Shown here one piece after another: positions 1 to 10,671 of a DNA stretch of 64,000 bases; position 1 is the first letter of the stretch; every line of letters starts with the position of its first letter. This stretch comes from Paratinospora sagittata (taxonomy: Eukaryota; Streptophyta; Magnoliopsida; Ranunculales; Menispermaceae), in assembly GCA_035771175.1 (NCBI GenBank), contig CM069606.1:27051816-27115815 (forward strand). The letters are read 5' to 3'. The translations under genes were made by a program, and so were the position numbers. The notes under the pieces were generated by a model, which ran no database searches, was not told the DNA's origin, and was given only the letters and a program-made list of their open reading frames with translations.

Positions 1-51
1 TTAGCAGTTGCAGGTTAAAGAGCAAGAGAGTACAGAATGTTTTGAATTCAA

Positions 52-76
52 AAAGTTGTTTAATCCAAAGTTGTTT
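52..76 (+). repeat. Short direct repeat AAAGTTGTTT in each monomer (shown in M1)
   Basis: AAAGTTGTTT occurs at 52-61 and again at 67-76, 15 bp apart, just after the EcoRI site at 44-49. It is kept in nearly all monomers. M36 changes the second copy to AAATTTGTTT. Confidence 0.8.
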
Positions 77-368
77 TGGGCCTGCTAGACAACGGGAATC
101 ATCAAGGTGTTAGTAGAGAATATTTCAATTAAGATAACCTAGCAAAACTGTGTAAGGAATAGAAAAATGGAGCAAGAAGAAGTGCCCACATTTTTTTCGT
201 TAGAAATATCAGATTTTTGTCTCAGACGTGGATTGCGTGCTTTTGGGTTGTGTATCATGTTCTCTATTGACAGACAGCAGGCTATAGCAGGTCTATGTAC
301 ACAAACCCTAGAGCTCGAGTTTTTGACTTTCCGATAGCGTGTTATCAAGGCTTATGGCGCGCTATTGC

Positions 369-386
369 CCATTTTACTAAAAATGG
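369..386 (+). repeat. Short perfect inverted repeat CCATTTT/AAAATGG (shown in M1)
   Basis: CCATTTT (369-375), loop ACTA, AAAATGG (380-386). It lies within the first 74-bp subrepeat and recurs in nearly all monomers. M15 keeps it despite a nearby 1-bp deletion, while M37 and M41 change the loop to AGTA. A 7-bp stem could form a small hairpin; no function is evident. Confidence 0.7.
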
Positions 387-428
387 AAAGATCACGGCAA
401 CAGCTTTATAGCGAGTTATCAAATGGGA

Positions 429-438
429 TAGCGCGCTA
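429..438 (+). repeat. Perfect 10-bp palindrome TAGCGCGCTA in a CpG-rich patch (shown in M1)
   Basis: TAGCGCGCTA is the centre of the second 74-bp subrepeat and holds two of the several CpGs clustered at 332-440 in an otherwise AT-rich, CpG-poor monomer. M27 and M29 break it (GGGATTGCGC). It could be a protein-binding site or a methylation target, but the sequence alone does not show this. Confidence 0.65.
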
Positions 439-667
439 GAGACAATTTTTCATAAAAACAAATGTTTTATTATAGAACCCTATCAGCGTGCTTTCAACAC
501 CAATAGTGCGTTACTGCCTTATAGAAAATTTTGGCAAATTTGTGGAAAGCCTTATTTTAAAAATCTAAGGAACGATTCCGTTGACTCAAAACATATTGAG
601 ATAAGATTATAAACTTTAAAATAATTCAACACTCATTGAAATTATGACTAAAACCTTTCGAAACACA

Positions 668-675
668 TTTTTTTT
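668..675 (+). repeat. T8 homopolymer run (shown in M1)
   Basis: Eight T residues in nearly every monomer, usually followed by CAAAATG so that CATTTT and AAAATG form a 6-bp stem (for example 1854-1859 with 1865-1870 in M2). M1 and M4 have AAAAAG instead, and M52 interrupts the run. Its length is constant, unlike the A-run near offset 883. Confidence 0.8.
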
Positions 676-766
676 CAAAAAGAAATACTATACCGAAGTG
701 ATTTTGAAGACTTTGCAATTTTCAGAGTTTTAGTGCTGAGATTGATCGAGAGGTTACCCTACACAC

Positions 767-827
767 CAAAGATCAAACCAATGCATTAGACATGATATAT
801 GTCTTCGTTCTTCGAGCTTGATCTTTG
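767..827 (+). repeat. 10-bp inverted repeat with nested 6-bp stem (shown in M1)
   Basis: CAAAGATCAA (767-776) is exactly complementary to TTGATCTTTG (818-827). In the 41-nt interval AGACAT (788-793) pairs with ATGTCT (799-804) around GATAT. The right arm looks constant across the copies read. The left arm is altered in M6 (AAAAGATCAA), M7, M17, M19 and M20 (GATCCA) and M37/M41 (CCAAGATC), without compensating changes. It could extrude as a cruciform or fold in RNA; the function is unknown. Confidence 0.7.
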
Positions 828-843
828 TAGACTTCGATAGCTA

Positions 844-920
844 TTGTTTGATGTGTTGTTGATGATTAGTTGTAGCTCTTAGAAAAAAAATACAGGTGAG
901 GTGTTCTTGTTTGATGTGTT
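844..920 (+). repeat. 14-bp direct repeat flanking the A-run (shown in M1)
   Basis: TTGTTTGATGTGTT occurs at 844-857 and 907-920, 63 bp apart, on both sides of the variable A-run. In most later monomers a further GATGTGTT lies 15 bp before the second copy, and loss of one of these two gives the 15-bp deletion of M40, M44, M50 and M53. M7, M9, M17, M19 and M20 have GATGATGATT after the first copy instead of GTTGATGATT. Confidence 0.8.
883..890 (+). repeat. Length-variable A-run (A8 here, A8-A12 across the array)
   Basis: The run after CTCTTAG has 8 A in M1-M6, M10-M15, M21, M24, M26, M28, M30 and M32; 9 in M37 and M41; 10 in most others; 11 in M17 and M31; 12 in M8, M18, M38 and M42. It explains most monomer length differences and follows the higher-order type. 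Confidence 0.93.
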
Positions 921-1188
921 TTCTTACCGGGAACACTTCATATACTTACAATTTAAAACAATAGATAGCCTCTGGAAATCTCAGCACAAAAGGGATGTAA
1001 TGATGAACTTGCGAAATAATGAGGTTATCTTCAAGACAGTTTGCAATTTTGATTCAGTTCGAAGATTGTTCGGGCAAATGCAAGAATCACGACTTTCTTC
1101 TATTTAAACACTCTTTGGAAAGCTCAGTCTAACTTGCAAAAATCGTGTGTCCTATCTTTGAAAATCAGAGAATGAGGGCTTTATAAAA

Positions 1189-2376
1189 TTAGCAGTTGCA
1201 GGTTAAAGAGCAAGAGAGTACAGAATGTTTTGAATTCAAAAAGTTGTTTAATCCAAAGTTGTTTTGGGCCTGCTAGACAACGGGAATCATCAAGGTGTTA
1301 GTAGAGAATATTTCAATTAAGATAACCTAGCAAAACTGTGTAAGGAATAGAAAAATGGAGCAAGAAGAAATGCCCACATTTTTTTCGTTAGAAATATCAG
1401 ATTTTTGTCTCAGACGTGGATTGCGTGCTTTTGGGTTGTGTATCATGTTCTCTATTGACAGACAGCAGGCTATAGCAGGTCTATGTACACAAACCCTAGA
1501 GCTCGAGTTTTTGACTTTCCGATAGCGTGTTATCAAGGCTTATGGCGCGCTATTGCCCATTTTACTAAAAATGGAAAGATCACGGCAACAGCTTTATAGC
1601 GAGTTATCAAATGGGATAGCGCGCTAGAGACAATTTTTCATAAAAACAAATGTTTTATTATAGAACCCTATCAGCGTGCTTTCAACACCAATAGTGCGTT
1701 AGTGCCTTATAGAAAATTTTGGCAAATTTGTGGAAAGCCTTATTTTAAAAATCTAAGGAACGATTCCGTTGACTCAAAACATATTGAGATAAGATTATAA
1801 ACTTTAAAATAATTCAGCACTCATTGAAATTATGACTAAAACCTTTCGAAAAACATTTTTTTTCAAAATGAAATACTATATCGAAGTGATTTTGAAGACT
1901 TTGCAATTTTCAGAGTTTTAGTGCTGAGATTGATCGAGAGGTTACCCTACACACCAAAGATCAAACCAATGCATTAGACATGATATATGTCTTCGTTCTT
2001 CGAGCTTGATCTTTGTAGACTTCGATAGCTATTGTTTGATGTGTTGTTGATGATTAGTTGTAGCTCTTAGAAAAAAAATACAGGTGAGGTGTTCTTGTTT
2101 GATGTGTTTTCTTACCGGGAACACTTCATATACTTACAATTTAAAACAATAGATAGCCTCTGGAAATCTCAGCACAAAAGGGATGTAATGATGAACTTGC
2201 GAAATAATGAGGTTATCTTCAAGACAGTTTGCAATTTTGATTCAGTTCGAAGATTGTTCGGGCAAATGCAAGAATCACGACTTTCTTCTATTTAAACACT
2301 CTTTGGAAAGCTCAGTCTAACTTGCAAAAATCGTGTGTTCTATCTTTGAAAATCAGAGAATGAGGGCTTTATAAAA
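1189..2376 (+). repeat. Monomer M2 (1188 bp)
   Basis: E class, A8. Private variants shared with M5: GAAGAAATGCCC, GCGTTAGTGCC and ATTCAGCACTC. Confidence 0.97.
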
Positions 2377-3563
2377 TTAGCAGTTGCAGGTTAAAGAGCA
2401 AGAGAGTACAGAATGTTTTGAATTCAAAAAGTTGTTTAATCCAAAGTTGTTTTGGGCCTGCTAGACAACGGGAATCATCAAGGTGTTAGTAGAGAATATT
2501 TCAATTAAGATAACCTAGCAAAACTGTGTAAGGAATAGAAAAATGGAGCAAGAAGAAGTGCCCACATTTTTCTCGTTAGAAATATCAGATTTTTGTCTCA
2601 GACGTGGATTGCGTGCTTTTGGGTTGTGTATCATGTTCTCTATTGACAGACAGTAGGCTATAGCAGGTCTATGTACACAAACCCTAGAGCTCGAGTTTTT
2701 GACTTTCCGATAGCGTGTTATCAAGGCTTATGGCACGCTATTGCCCATTTTACTAAAAATGGAAAGATCACGGCAACAGCTTTATAGCGAGTTATCAAAT
2801 GGGATAGCGCGCTAGAGACAATTTTTCATAAAACAAATGTTTTATTATAGAACCCTATCAGCGTGCTTTCAACACCAATAGTGCGTTACTGCCTTATAGA
2901 AAATTTTGGCAAATTTGTGGAAAGCCTTATTTTAAAAATCTAAGGAACGAATCCGTTGACTCAAAACATATTGAGATAAGATTATAAACTTTAAAATAAT
3001 TCAACACTCATTGAAATTATGACTAAAGCCTTTCGAAAAACATTTTTTTTCTAAATGAAATACTATATCGAAGTGATTTTGAAGACTTTGCAATTTTCAG
3101 AGTTTTAGTGCTGAGATTGATCTAGAGGTTACCCTACACACCAAAGATCAAACCAATGCATTAGACATGATATATGTCTTCGTTCTTCGAGCTTGATCTT
3201 TGTAGACTTCGATAGCTATTGTTTGATGTGTTGTTCATGATTAGTTGTAGCTCTTAGAAAAAAAATACAGGTGATGTGTTCTTGTTTGATGTGTTTTCTT
3301 ACCGGGAACACTTCATATACTTACAATTTAAAACAATAGATAGCCTCTGGAAATCTCAGCACAAAAGGGATGTAATGATGAACTTGCGAAATAATGAGGT
3401 TATCTTCAAGACAGTTTGCAATTTTGATTCAGTTCGAAGATTGTTCGGGCAAATGCAAGAATCACGACTTTCTTCTATTTAAACACTCTTTGGAAAGCTC
3501 AGTCTAACTTGCAAAAATCGTGTGTTCTATCTTTGAAAATCAGAGAATGAGGGCTTTATAAAA
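2377..3563 (+). repeat. Monomer M3 (1187 bp)
   Basis: E class, A8, one A missing in the ATAAAACAAATG stretch near 2830. Shares CAGTAGGC, GGCACGCT, CGAATCCG and AAAGCCTTTC with M6. GATCTAGAGG is unique to M3. Confidence 0.97.
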
Positions 3564-4751
3564 TTAGCAGTTGCAGGTTAAAGAGCAAGAGAGTACAGAA
3601 TGTTTTGAATTCAAAAAGTTGTTTAATCCAAAGTTGTTTTGGGCCTGCTAGACAACGGGAATCATCAAGGTGTTAGTAGAGAATATTTCAATTAAGATAA
3701 CCTAGCAAAACTGTGTAAGGAATAGAAAAATGGAGCAAGAAGAAGTGCCCACATTTTTTTCGTTAGAAATATCAGATTTTTGTCTCAGACGTGGATTGCG
3801 TGCTTTTGGGTTGTGTATCATGTTCTCTATTGACAGACAGCAGGCTATAGCAGGTCTATGTACACAAACCCTAGAGCTCGAGTTTTTGACTTTCCGATAG
3901 CGTGTTATCAAGGCTTATGGCGCGCTATTGCCCATTTTACTAAAAATGGAAAGATCACGGCAACAGCTTTATAGCGAGTTATCAAATGGGATAGCGCGCT
4001 AGAGACAATTTTTCATAAAAACAAATGTTTTATTATAGAACCCTATCAGCGTGCTTTCAACACCAATAGTGCGTTACTGCCTTATAGAAAATTTTGGCAA
4101 ATTTGTGGAAAGCCTTATTTTAAAAATCTAAGGAACGATTCCGTTGACTCAAAACATATTGAGATAAGATTATAAACTTTAAAATAATTCAACACTCATT
4201 GAAATTATGACTAAAACCTTTCGAAACACATTTTTTTTCAAAAAGAAATACTATACCGAAGTGATTTTGAAGACTTTGCAATTTTCAGAGTTTTAGTGCT
4301 GAGATTGATCGAGAGGTTACCCTACACACCAAAGATCAAACCAATGCATTAGACATGATATATGTCTTCGTTCTTCGAGCTTGATCTTTGTAGACTTCGA
4401 TAGCTATTGTTTGATGTGTTGTTGATGATTAGTTGTAGCTCTTAGAAAAAAAATACAGGTGAGGTGTTCTTGTTTGATGTGTTTTCTTACCGGGAACACT
4501 TCATATACTTACAATTTAAAACAATAGATAGCCTCTGGAAATCTCAGCACAAAAGGGATGTAATGATGAACTTGCGAAATAATGAGGTTATCTTCAAGAC
4601 AGTTTGCAATTTTGATTCAGTTCGAAGATTGTTCGGGCAAATGCAAGAATCACGACTTTCTTCTATTTAAACACTCTTTGGAAAGCTCAGTCTAACTTGC
4701 AAAAATCGTGTGTCCTATCTTTGAAAATCAGAGAATGAGGGCTTTATAAAA
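3564..4751 (+). repeat. Monomer M4 (1188 bp)
   Basis: Trimer partner of M1, with the same private variants (GTGTCCTATC, CACATTTTTTTT). E class, A8. Confidence 0.97.
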
Positions 4752-5939
4752 TTAGCAGTTGCAGGTTAAAGAGCAAGAGAGTACAGAATGTTTTGAATTC
4801 AAAAAGTTGTTTAATCCAAAGTTGTTTTGGGCCTGCTAGACAACGGGAATCATCAAGGTGTTAGTAGAGAATATTTCAATTAAGATAACCTAGCAAAACT
4901 GTGTAAGGAATAGAAAAATGGAGCAAGAAGAAATGCCCACATTTTTTTCGTTAGAAATATCAGATTTTTGTCTCAGACGTGGATTGCGTGCTTTTGGGTT
5001 GTGTATCATGTTCTCTATTGACAGACAGCAGGCTATAGCAGGTCTATGTACACAAACCCTAGAGCTCGAGTTTTTGACTTTCCGATAGCGTGTTATCAAG
5101 GCTTATGGCGCGCTATTGCCCATTTTACTAAAAATGGAAAGATCACGGCAACAGCTTTATAGCGAGTTATCAAATGGGATAGCGCGCTAGAGACAATTTT
5201 TCATAAAAACAAATGTTTTATTATAGAACCCTATCAGCGTGCTTTCAACACCAATAGTGCGTTAGTGCCTTATAGAAAATTTTGGCAAATTTGTGGAAAG
5301 CCTTATTTTAAAAATCTAAGGAACGATTCCGTTGACTCAAAACATATTGAGATAAGATTATAAACTTTAAAATAATTCAGCACTCATTGAAATTATGACT
5401 AAAACCTTTCGAAAAACATTTTTTTTCAAAATGAAATACTATATCGAAGTGATTTTGAAGACTTTGCAATTTTCAGAGTTTTAGTGCTGAGATTGATCGA
5501 GAGGTTACCCTACACACCAAAGATCAAACCAATGCATTAGACATGATATATGTCTTCGTTCTTCGAGCTTGATCTTTGTAGACTTCGATAGCTATTGTTT
5601 GATGTGTTGTTGATGATTAGTTGTAGCTCTTAGAAAAAAAATACAGGTGAGGTGTTCTTGTTTGATGTGTTTTCTTACCGGGAACACTTCATATACTTAC
5701 AATTTAAAACAATAGATAGCCTCTGGAAATCTCAGCACAAAAGGGATGTAATGATGAACTTGCGAAATAATGAGGTTATCTTCAAGACAGTTTGCAATTT
5801 TGATTCAGTTCGAAGATTGTTCGGGCAAATGCAAGAATCACGACTTTCTTCTATTTAAACACTCTTTGGAAAGCTCAGTCTAACTTGCAAAAATCGTGTG
5901 TTCTATCTTTGAAAATCAGAGAATGAGGGCTTTATAAAA
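4752..5939 (+). repeat. Monomer M5 (1188 bp)
   Basis: Trimer partner of M2 (GAAGAAATGCCC, ATTCAGCACTC). E class, A8. Confidence 0.97.
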
Positions 5940-7126
5940 TTAGCAGTTGCAGGTTAAAGAGCAAGAGAGTACAGAATGTTTTGAATTCAAAAAGTTGTTT
6001 AATCCAAAGTTGTTTTGGGCCTGCTAGACAACGGGAATCATCAAGGTGTTAGTAGAGAATATTTCAATTAAGATAACCTAGCAAAACTGTGTAAGGAATA
6101 GAAAAATGGAGCAAGAAGAAGTGCCCACATTTTTCTCGTTAGAAATATCAGATTTTTGTCTCAGACGTGGATTGCGTGCTTTTGGGTTGTGTATCATGTT
6201 CTCTATTGACAGACAGTAGGCTATAGCAGGTCTATGTACACAAACCCTAGAGCTCGAGTTTTTGACTTTCCGATAGCGTGTTATCAAGGCTTATGGCACG
6301 CTATTGCCCATTTTACTAAAAATGGAAAGATCACGGCAACAGCTTTATAGCGAGTTATCAAATGGGATAGCGCGCTAGAGACAATTTTTCATAAAACAAA
6401 TGTTTTATTATAGAACCCTATCAGCGTGCTTTCAACACCAATAGTGCGTTACTGCCTTATAGAAAATTTTGGCAAATTTGTGGAAAGCCTTATTTTAAAA
6501 ATCTAAGGAACGAATCCGTTGACTCAAAACATATTGAGATAAGATTATAAACTTTAAAATAATTCAACACTCATTGAAATTATGACTAAAGCCTTTCGAA
6601 AAACATTTTTTTTCTAAATGAAATACTATATCGAAGTGATTTTGAAGACTTTGCAATTTTCAGAGTTTTAGTGCTGAGATTGATCGAGAGGTTACCCTAC
6701 ACACAAAAGATCAAACCAATGCATTAGACATGATATATGTCTTCGTTCTTCGAGCTTGATCTTTGTAGACTTCGATAGCTATTGTTTGATGTGTTGTTGA
6801 TGATTAGTTGTAGCTCTTAGAAAAAAAATACAGGTGATGTGTTCTTGTTTGATGTGTTTTCTTACCGGGAACACTTCATATACTTACAATTTAAAACAAT
6901 AGATAGCCTCTGGAAATCTCAGCACAAAAGGGATGTAATGATGAACTTGCGAAATAATGAGGTTATCTTCAAGACAGTTTGCAATTTTGATTCAGTTCGA
7001 AGATTGTTCGGGCAAATGCAAGAATCACGACTTTCTTCTATTTAAACACTCTTTGGAAAGCTCAGTCTAACTTGCAAAAATCGTGTGTTCTATCTTTGAA
7101 AATCAGAGAATGAGGGCTTTATAAAA
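5940..7126 (+). repeat. Monomer M6 (1187 bp)
   Basis: Trimer partner of M3, with the same 1-bp deletion. ACAAAAGATC at about 6703 changes the outermost base of the left arm of the long inverted repeat. Confidence 0.97.
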
Positions 7127-8303
7127 TTAGCAGTTGCAGGTTAAAGAGCAAGAGAGTACAGAATGTTTTGAATTCAAAAAGTTGTTTAATCCAAAGTTGT
7201 TTTGGGCCTGCTAGACAACGGGAATCATCAAGGTGTTAGTAGAGAATATTTCAATTAAGATAACCTAGCAAAACTGTGTAAGGAATAGAAAAATGGAGCA
7301 AGAAGAAGTGCCCACATTTTTTTCGTTAGAAATATCAGATTTTTGTCTCAGACGTGGATTGCGTGCTTTTGGGTTGTGTATCATGTTCTCTATTGACAGA
7401 CAGCAGGCTATAGCAGGTCTATGTACACAAACCCTAGAGCTCGAGTTTTTGACTTTCCGATAGCGTGTTATCAAGGCTTATGGCGCGCTATTGCCCATTT
7501 TACTAAAAATGGAAAGATCACGACAACAGCTTTATAGCGAGTTATCAAATGGGATAGCGCGCTAGAGACAATTTTTCATAAAAACAAATGTTTTATCAGC
7601 GTGCTTTCAACACCAATAATGCGTTACTGCCTTATAGAAAATTTTGGCAAATTTGTGGAAAGCCTTATTTTAAAAATCTAAGGAAGGATTCCGTTGACTC
7701 AAAACATATTGAGATAAGATTATAAACTTTAAAATAATTCAACACTCATTGAAATTATGACTAAAACCTTTCGGAAAACATTTTTTTTCAAAATGAAATA
7801 CTATATCGAAGTGATTTTGAAGACTTTGCAATTTTCAGAGTTTTAGTGCTGAGATTGATCGAGAGGTTACCCTACACACCAAAGATCCAACCAATGCATT
7901 AGACATGATATATGTCTTCGTTCTTCGAGCTTGATCTTTGTAGACTTCGATAGCTATTGTTTGATGTGTTGATGATGATTAGTTGTAGCTCTTAGAAAAA
8001 AAAAATACAGGTGATATGTTCTTGTTTGATGTGTTTTCTTACCGGGAACACTTCATATACCTACAATTTAAAACAATAGATAGCCTCTGGAAATCTCAGC
8101 ACAAAAGGGATGTAATGATGAACTTGCAAAATAATGAGGTTATCTTCAAGACAGTTTGCAATCTTGATTCAGTTCGAAGATTGTTCGGGCAAATGCAAGA
8201 ATCACAACTTTCTTCTATTTAAACACTCTTTGGAAAGCTCAGTCTAACTTGCAAAAATCGTGTGTTCTATCTTTGAAAATCAGAGAATGAGGGCTTTATA
8301 AAA
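7127..8303 (+). repeat. Monomer M7 (1177 bp), chimeric, 13-bp deletion
   Basis: The first part matches M1/M4 (seven-T stretch before CGTTAG). The second part matches the second half of M17 (CAATAATGCG, AAGGAAGGATTCC, TTTCGGAAAAC, GATCCAACC). A 13-bp deletion near 7595 fuses TGTTTTA to TCAGCGTG. A10 run. Confidence 0.95.
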
Positions 8304-9481
8304 TTTGCAGTTGCAGGTTAAAGAGCAAGAGAGTACAGAATGTTTTGAATTCAAAAAGTTGTTTAATCCAAAGTTGTTTTGGGCCTGCTAGACAACGGGA
8401 ATCATCAAGGTGTTAGTAGAGAATATTTCAATTAAGATAACCTAGCAAAACTGTGTAAGGAATAGAAAAATGGAGCGAGAAGAAGTGCCCACATTTTTCT
8501 CGTTAGAAATATCAGATTTTTGTCTCAGACGTGCATTGCGTGCTTTTGTTCTCTATTGACAGGCAGCAGGCTATAGCAGGTCTATGTACACAAACCCTAG
8601 AGCTCGAGTTTTTGCCTTTCCGATAGCGTGTTATCAAGGCTTATGGCGCGCTATTGCCCATTTTACTAAAAATGGAAAGATCACGGCAACAGCTTTATAG
8701 CGAGTTATCAAATGGGATAGCGCGCTAGAGACAATTTTTCATAAAAACAAATGTTTTATTATAGAACCCTATCAGCGTGCTTTCAACACCAATAGTGCGT
8801 TACTGCCTTATAGAAAATTTTGGCAAATTTGTGGAAAGCCTTATTTTAAAAATCTAAGGAACGATTCCGTTGACTCAAAACATATTGAGATAAGATTATA
8901 AACTTTAAAATAATTCAACACTCATTGAAATTATGACTAAAACCTTTCGAAGAACATTTTTTTTCAAAATGAAACACTATATCGAAGTGATTTTGAAGAC
9001 TTTGCAATTTTCAGAGTTTTAGTGCTGAGATTGATCGAGAGGTTACCCTACACACCAAAGATCAAACCAATGCATTAGACATGATATATGTCTTCGTTCT
9101 TCGAGCTTGATCTTTGTAGACTTCGATAGCTATTGTTTGATGTGTTGTTGATGATTAGTTGTAGCTCTTAGAAAAAAAAAAAATACAGGTGATGTGTTCT
9201 TGTTTGATGTGTTTTCTTACCGGGAACACTTCATATACTTACAATTTAAAACAATAGATAGCCTCTGGAAATCTCAGCACAAAAGGGATGTAATGAAGAA
9301 CTTGCGAAATAATGAGGTTATCTTCAAGACAGTTTGCAATTTTGATTCAGTTCGAAGATTGTTCGGGCAAATGCAAGAATCACGACTTTCTTCTATTTAA
9401 ACACTCTTTAGAAAGCTCAGTCTAACTTGCAAAAATCGTGTGTTCAATCTTTGAAAATCAGAGAATGAGGGCTTTATAAAA
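8304..9481 (+). repeat. Monomer M8 (1178 bp), 14-bp deletion
   Basis: Starts TTTGCAG. Carries GAGCGAGAAG and a 14-bp deletion at 8548/8549 that fuses GCTTTTG to TTCTC. A12 at 9172-9183. Matches M18. Confidence 0.96.
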
Positions 9482-10671
9482 TTAGCTGTTGCAGGTTAAA
9501 GAGCAAGAGAGTACAGAATGTTTTGAATTCAAAAAGTTGTTTAATCCAAAGTTGTTTTGGGCCTACTAGACAACGGGAATCATCAAGGTGGTAGTAGAGA
9601 ATATTTCAATTAAGATAACCTAGCAAAACTGTGAAAGGAATAGAAAAATGCAGCACGCAGAAGTGCCCACATTTTTCTCGTTAGAAATATCAGATTTTTG
9701 TCTTAGACGTGGATTGCGTGCTTTTGGGTTGTGTAGCATGTTCTCTATTGACAGACAGCAGGCTATAGCAGGTCTATGTACACAAACCCTAGAGCTCGAG
9801 TTTTTGACTTTCCGATAGCGTGTTATCAAGGCTTATGGCGCGCTATTGCCCATTTTACTAAAAATGGAAAGATCACGGCAACAGCTTTATAGCGAGTTAT
9901 CAAATGGGATAGCGCGCTAGAGACAATTTTTTATAAAAACAAATGTTTTATTATAGAACCCTATCAGCGTGCTTTCAACACCAATAGTGCGTTACTGCCT
10001 TATAGAAAATTTTGGCAAATTTGTGGTAAGCCTTATTTTAAAAATCTAAGGAAGTATTCCGTTGACTCAAAACATATTGAGATAAGATTATAAACTTTAA
10101 AATAATTCAACACTCATTGAAATTATGACTAAAACCTTTCGAAAAACATTTTTTTTCAAAATGAAATACTATATCGAAGTGATTTTGAAGACTTTGCAAT
10201 TTTCAGAGTTTTAGTGCTGAGATTGATCGAGAGGTTACCCTACACACCAAAGATCAAACCAATGCATTAGACATGATATATGTCTTCGTTCTTCGAGCTT
10301 GATCTTTGTAGACTTCGATAGCTATTGTTTGATGTGTTGATGATGATTAGTTGTAGCTCTTAGAAAAAAAAAATACAGGTGATATGTTCTTGTTTGATGT
10401 GTTTTCTTACCGGGAACACTTCATATACTTACAATTTAAAACAATAGATAGCCTCTGAAAATCTCAGCACAAAAGGGATGTAATGATGAACTTGCGAAAT
10501 AATGAGGTTATCTTCAAGACAGTTTGCAATTTTGATTCAGTTCGAAGATTGTTCGGGCAAATGCAAGAATCACGACTTTCTTCTATTTAAACACTCTTTG
10601 GAAAGCTCAGTCTAACTTGTAAAAATCGTGTATTCTATCTTTGAAAATCAGAGAATGAGGGCTTTATAAAA
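9482..10671 (+). repeat. Monomer M9 (1190 bp)
   Basis: H class with a further change (GCAGCACGCAG). GGCCTACTAG, GTGGTAGTAG and AAGGAAGTATTCC are shared with M19. CTCTGAAAA near 10455 places a TGA in the recurring 68-codon frame. A10. Confidence 0.96.

Larger units (their letters stand above)
333..554 (+). repeat. Three diverged ~74-bp internal subrepeats (shown in M1)
   Basis: Similar motif pairs recur every ~74 bp: GATAGCGTGTTATC at 333 with GGCGCGCTATT at 356; TATAGCGAGTTATC at 407 with TAGCGCGCTAGA at 429; TATCAGCGTGCTTTC at 481 with AGTGCGTTACTGCC at 505. Hand alignment of subrepeats 1 and 2 gives about 35 matches in the first 50 bases without gaps. The third needs a one-base shift, then aligns well around GTGCGTTACTGCC. 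The last third of each unit is poorly conserved. This suggests the long monomer grew partly from a shorter ancient tandem repeat. Confidence 0.6.
1..1188 (+). repeat. Monomer M1 (1188 bp)
   Basis: Reference copy for internal coordinates. E class: GTGTAAGG, GCAAGAAG and TATCATG at offsets 152-259. A8 at 883-890. It shares GTGTCCTATC, CACATTTTTTTT and the following AAAAAG with M4 only. Confidence 0.97.
1..7126 (+). repeat. Higher-order repeat: 3563-bp trimer, two copies (M1-M3, M4-M6)
   Basis: M1/M4, M2/M5 and M3/M6 share private variants, and every landmark is displaced by exactly 3563 bp (for example 139 to 3702, 1327 to 4890, 2515 to 6078). M3 and M6 both carry CAGTAGGC, GGCACGCT, a missing A near offset 450 and CGAATCCG. 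Few differences separate the copies: M3 has GATCTAG at about 3119 and GTTCATGATT at about 3232, while M6 has ACAAAAGATC at about 6703. M7 starts as a third copy of M1 but changes type in its second half. This indicates a recent duplication of a three-monomer block. Confidence 0.95.

Noticed and set aside
139..348. Recurring 69-codon minus-strand frame
   Set aside because: It begins at TTG, is gained or lost with single variants, and overlaps the 105-codon plus-strand frame. No domain or ribosome-binding context is visible.
521..530. Sm-site-like AATTTTGG, which would suggest a tandem snRNA or spliced-leader gene
   Set aside because: The motif is very common by chance here, and no accompanying 5' leader, donor site or stable stem arrangement is visible.
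939..1016. Faint similarity to U6 snRNA (CATATACT, AGCA, GGATG)
   Set aside because: The ACAGAGA box is absent, spacings differ and the matches are short. I judge this to be chance in AT-rich DNA.
1058..1074. Possible CENP-B box (TTCG...CGGG)
   Set aside because: The consensus needs seven bases between TTCG and CGGG with an A at a fixed position. Here there are nine, so it does not match.
901..1107. Recurring 68-codon plus-strand frame in nearly every monomer
   Set aside because: It starts at GTG, not ATG, in almost all copies, sits directly after the variable A-run, is broken by TGA in M9, M19 and M20, shifted by an inserted A in M36 and M40, and shortened by the 15-bp deletion in four monomers. 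Its repetition reflects the satellite, not selection. I recognise no domain.
1182..1188. TATAAAA motif near the monomer junction
   Set aside because: It changes to TATAGAA in several monomers, and no downstream start site, gene or transcript signal supports a promoter.
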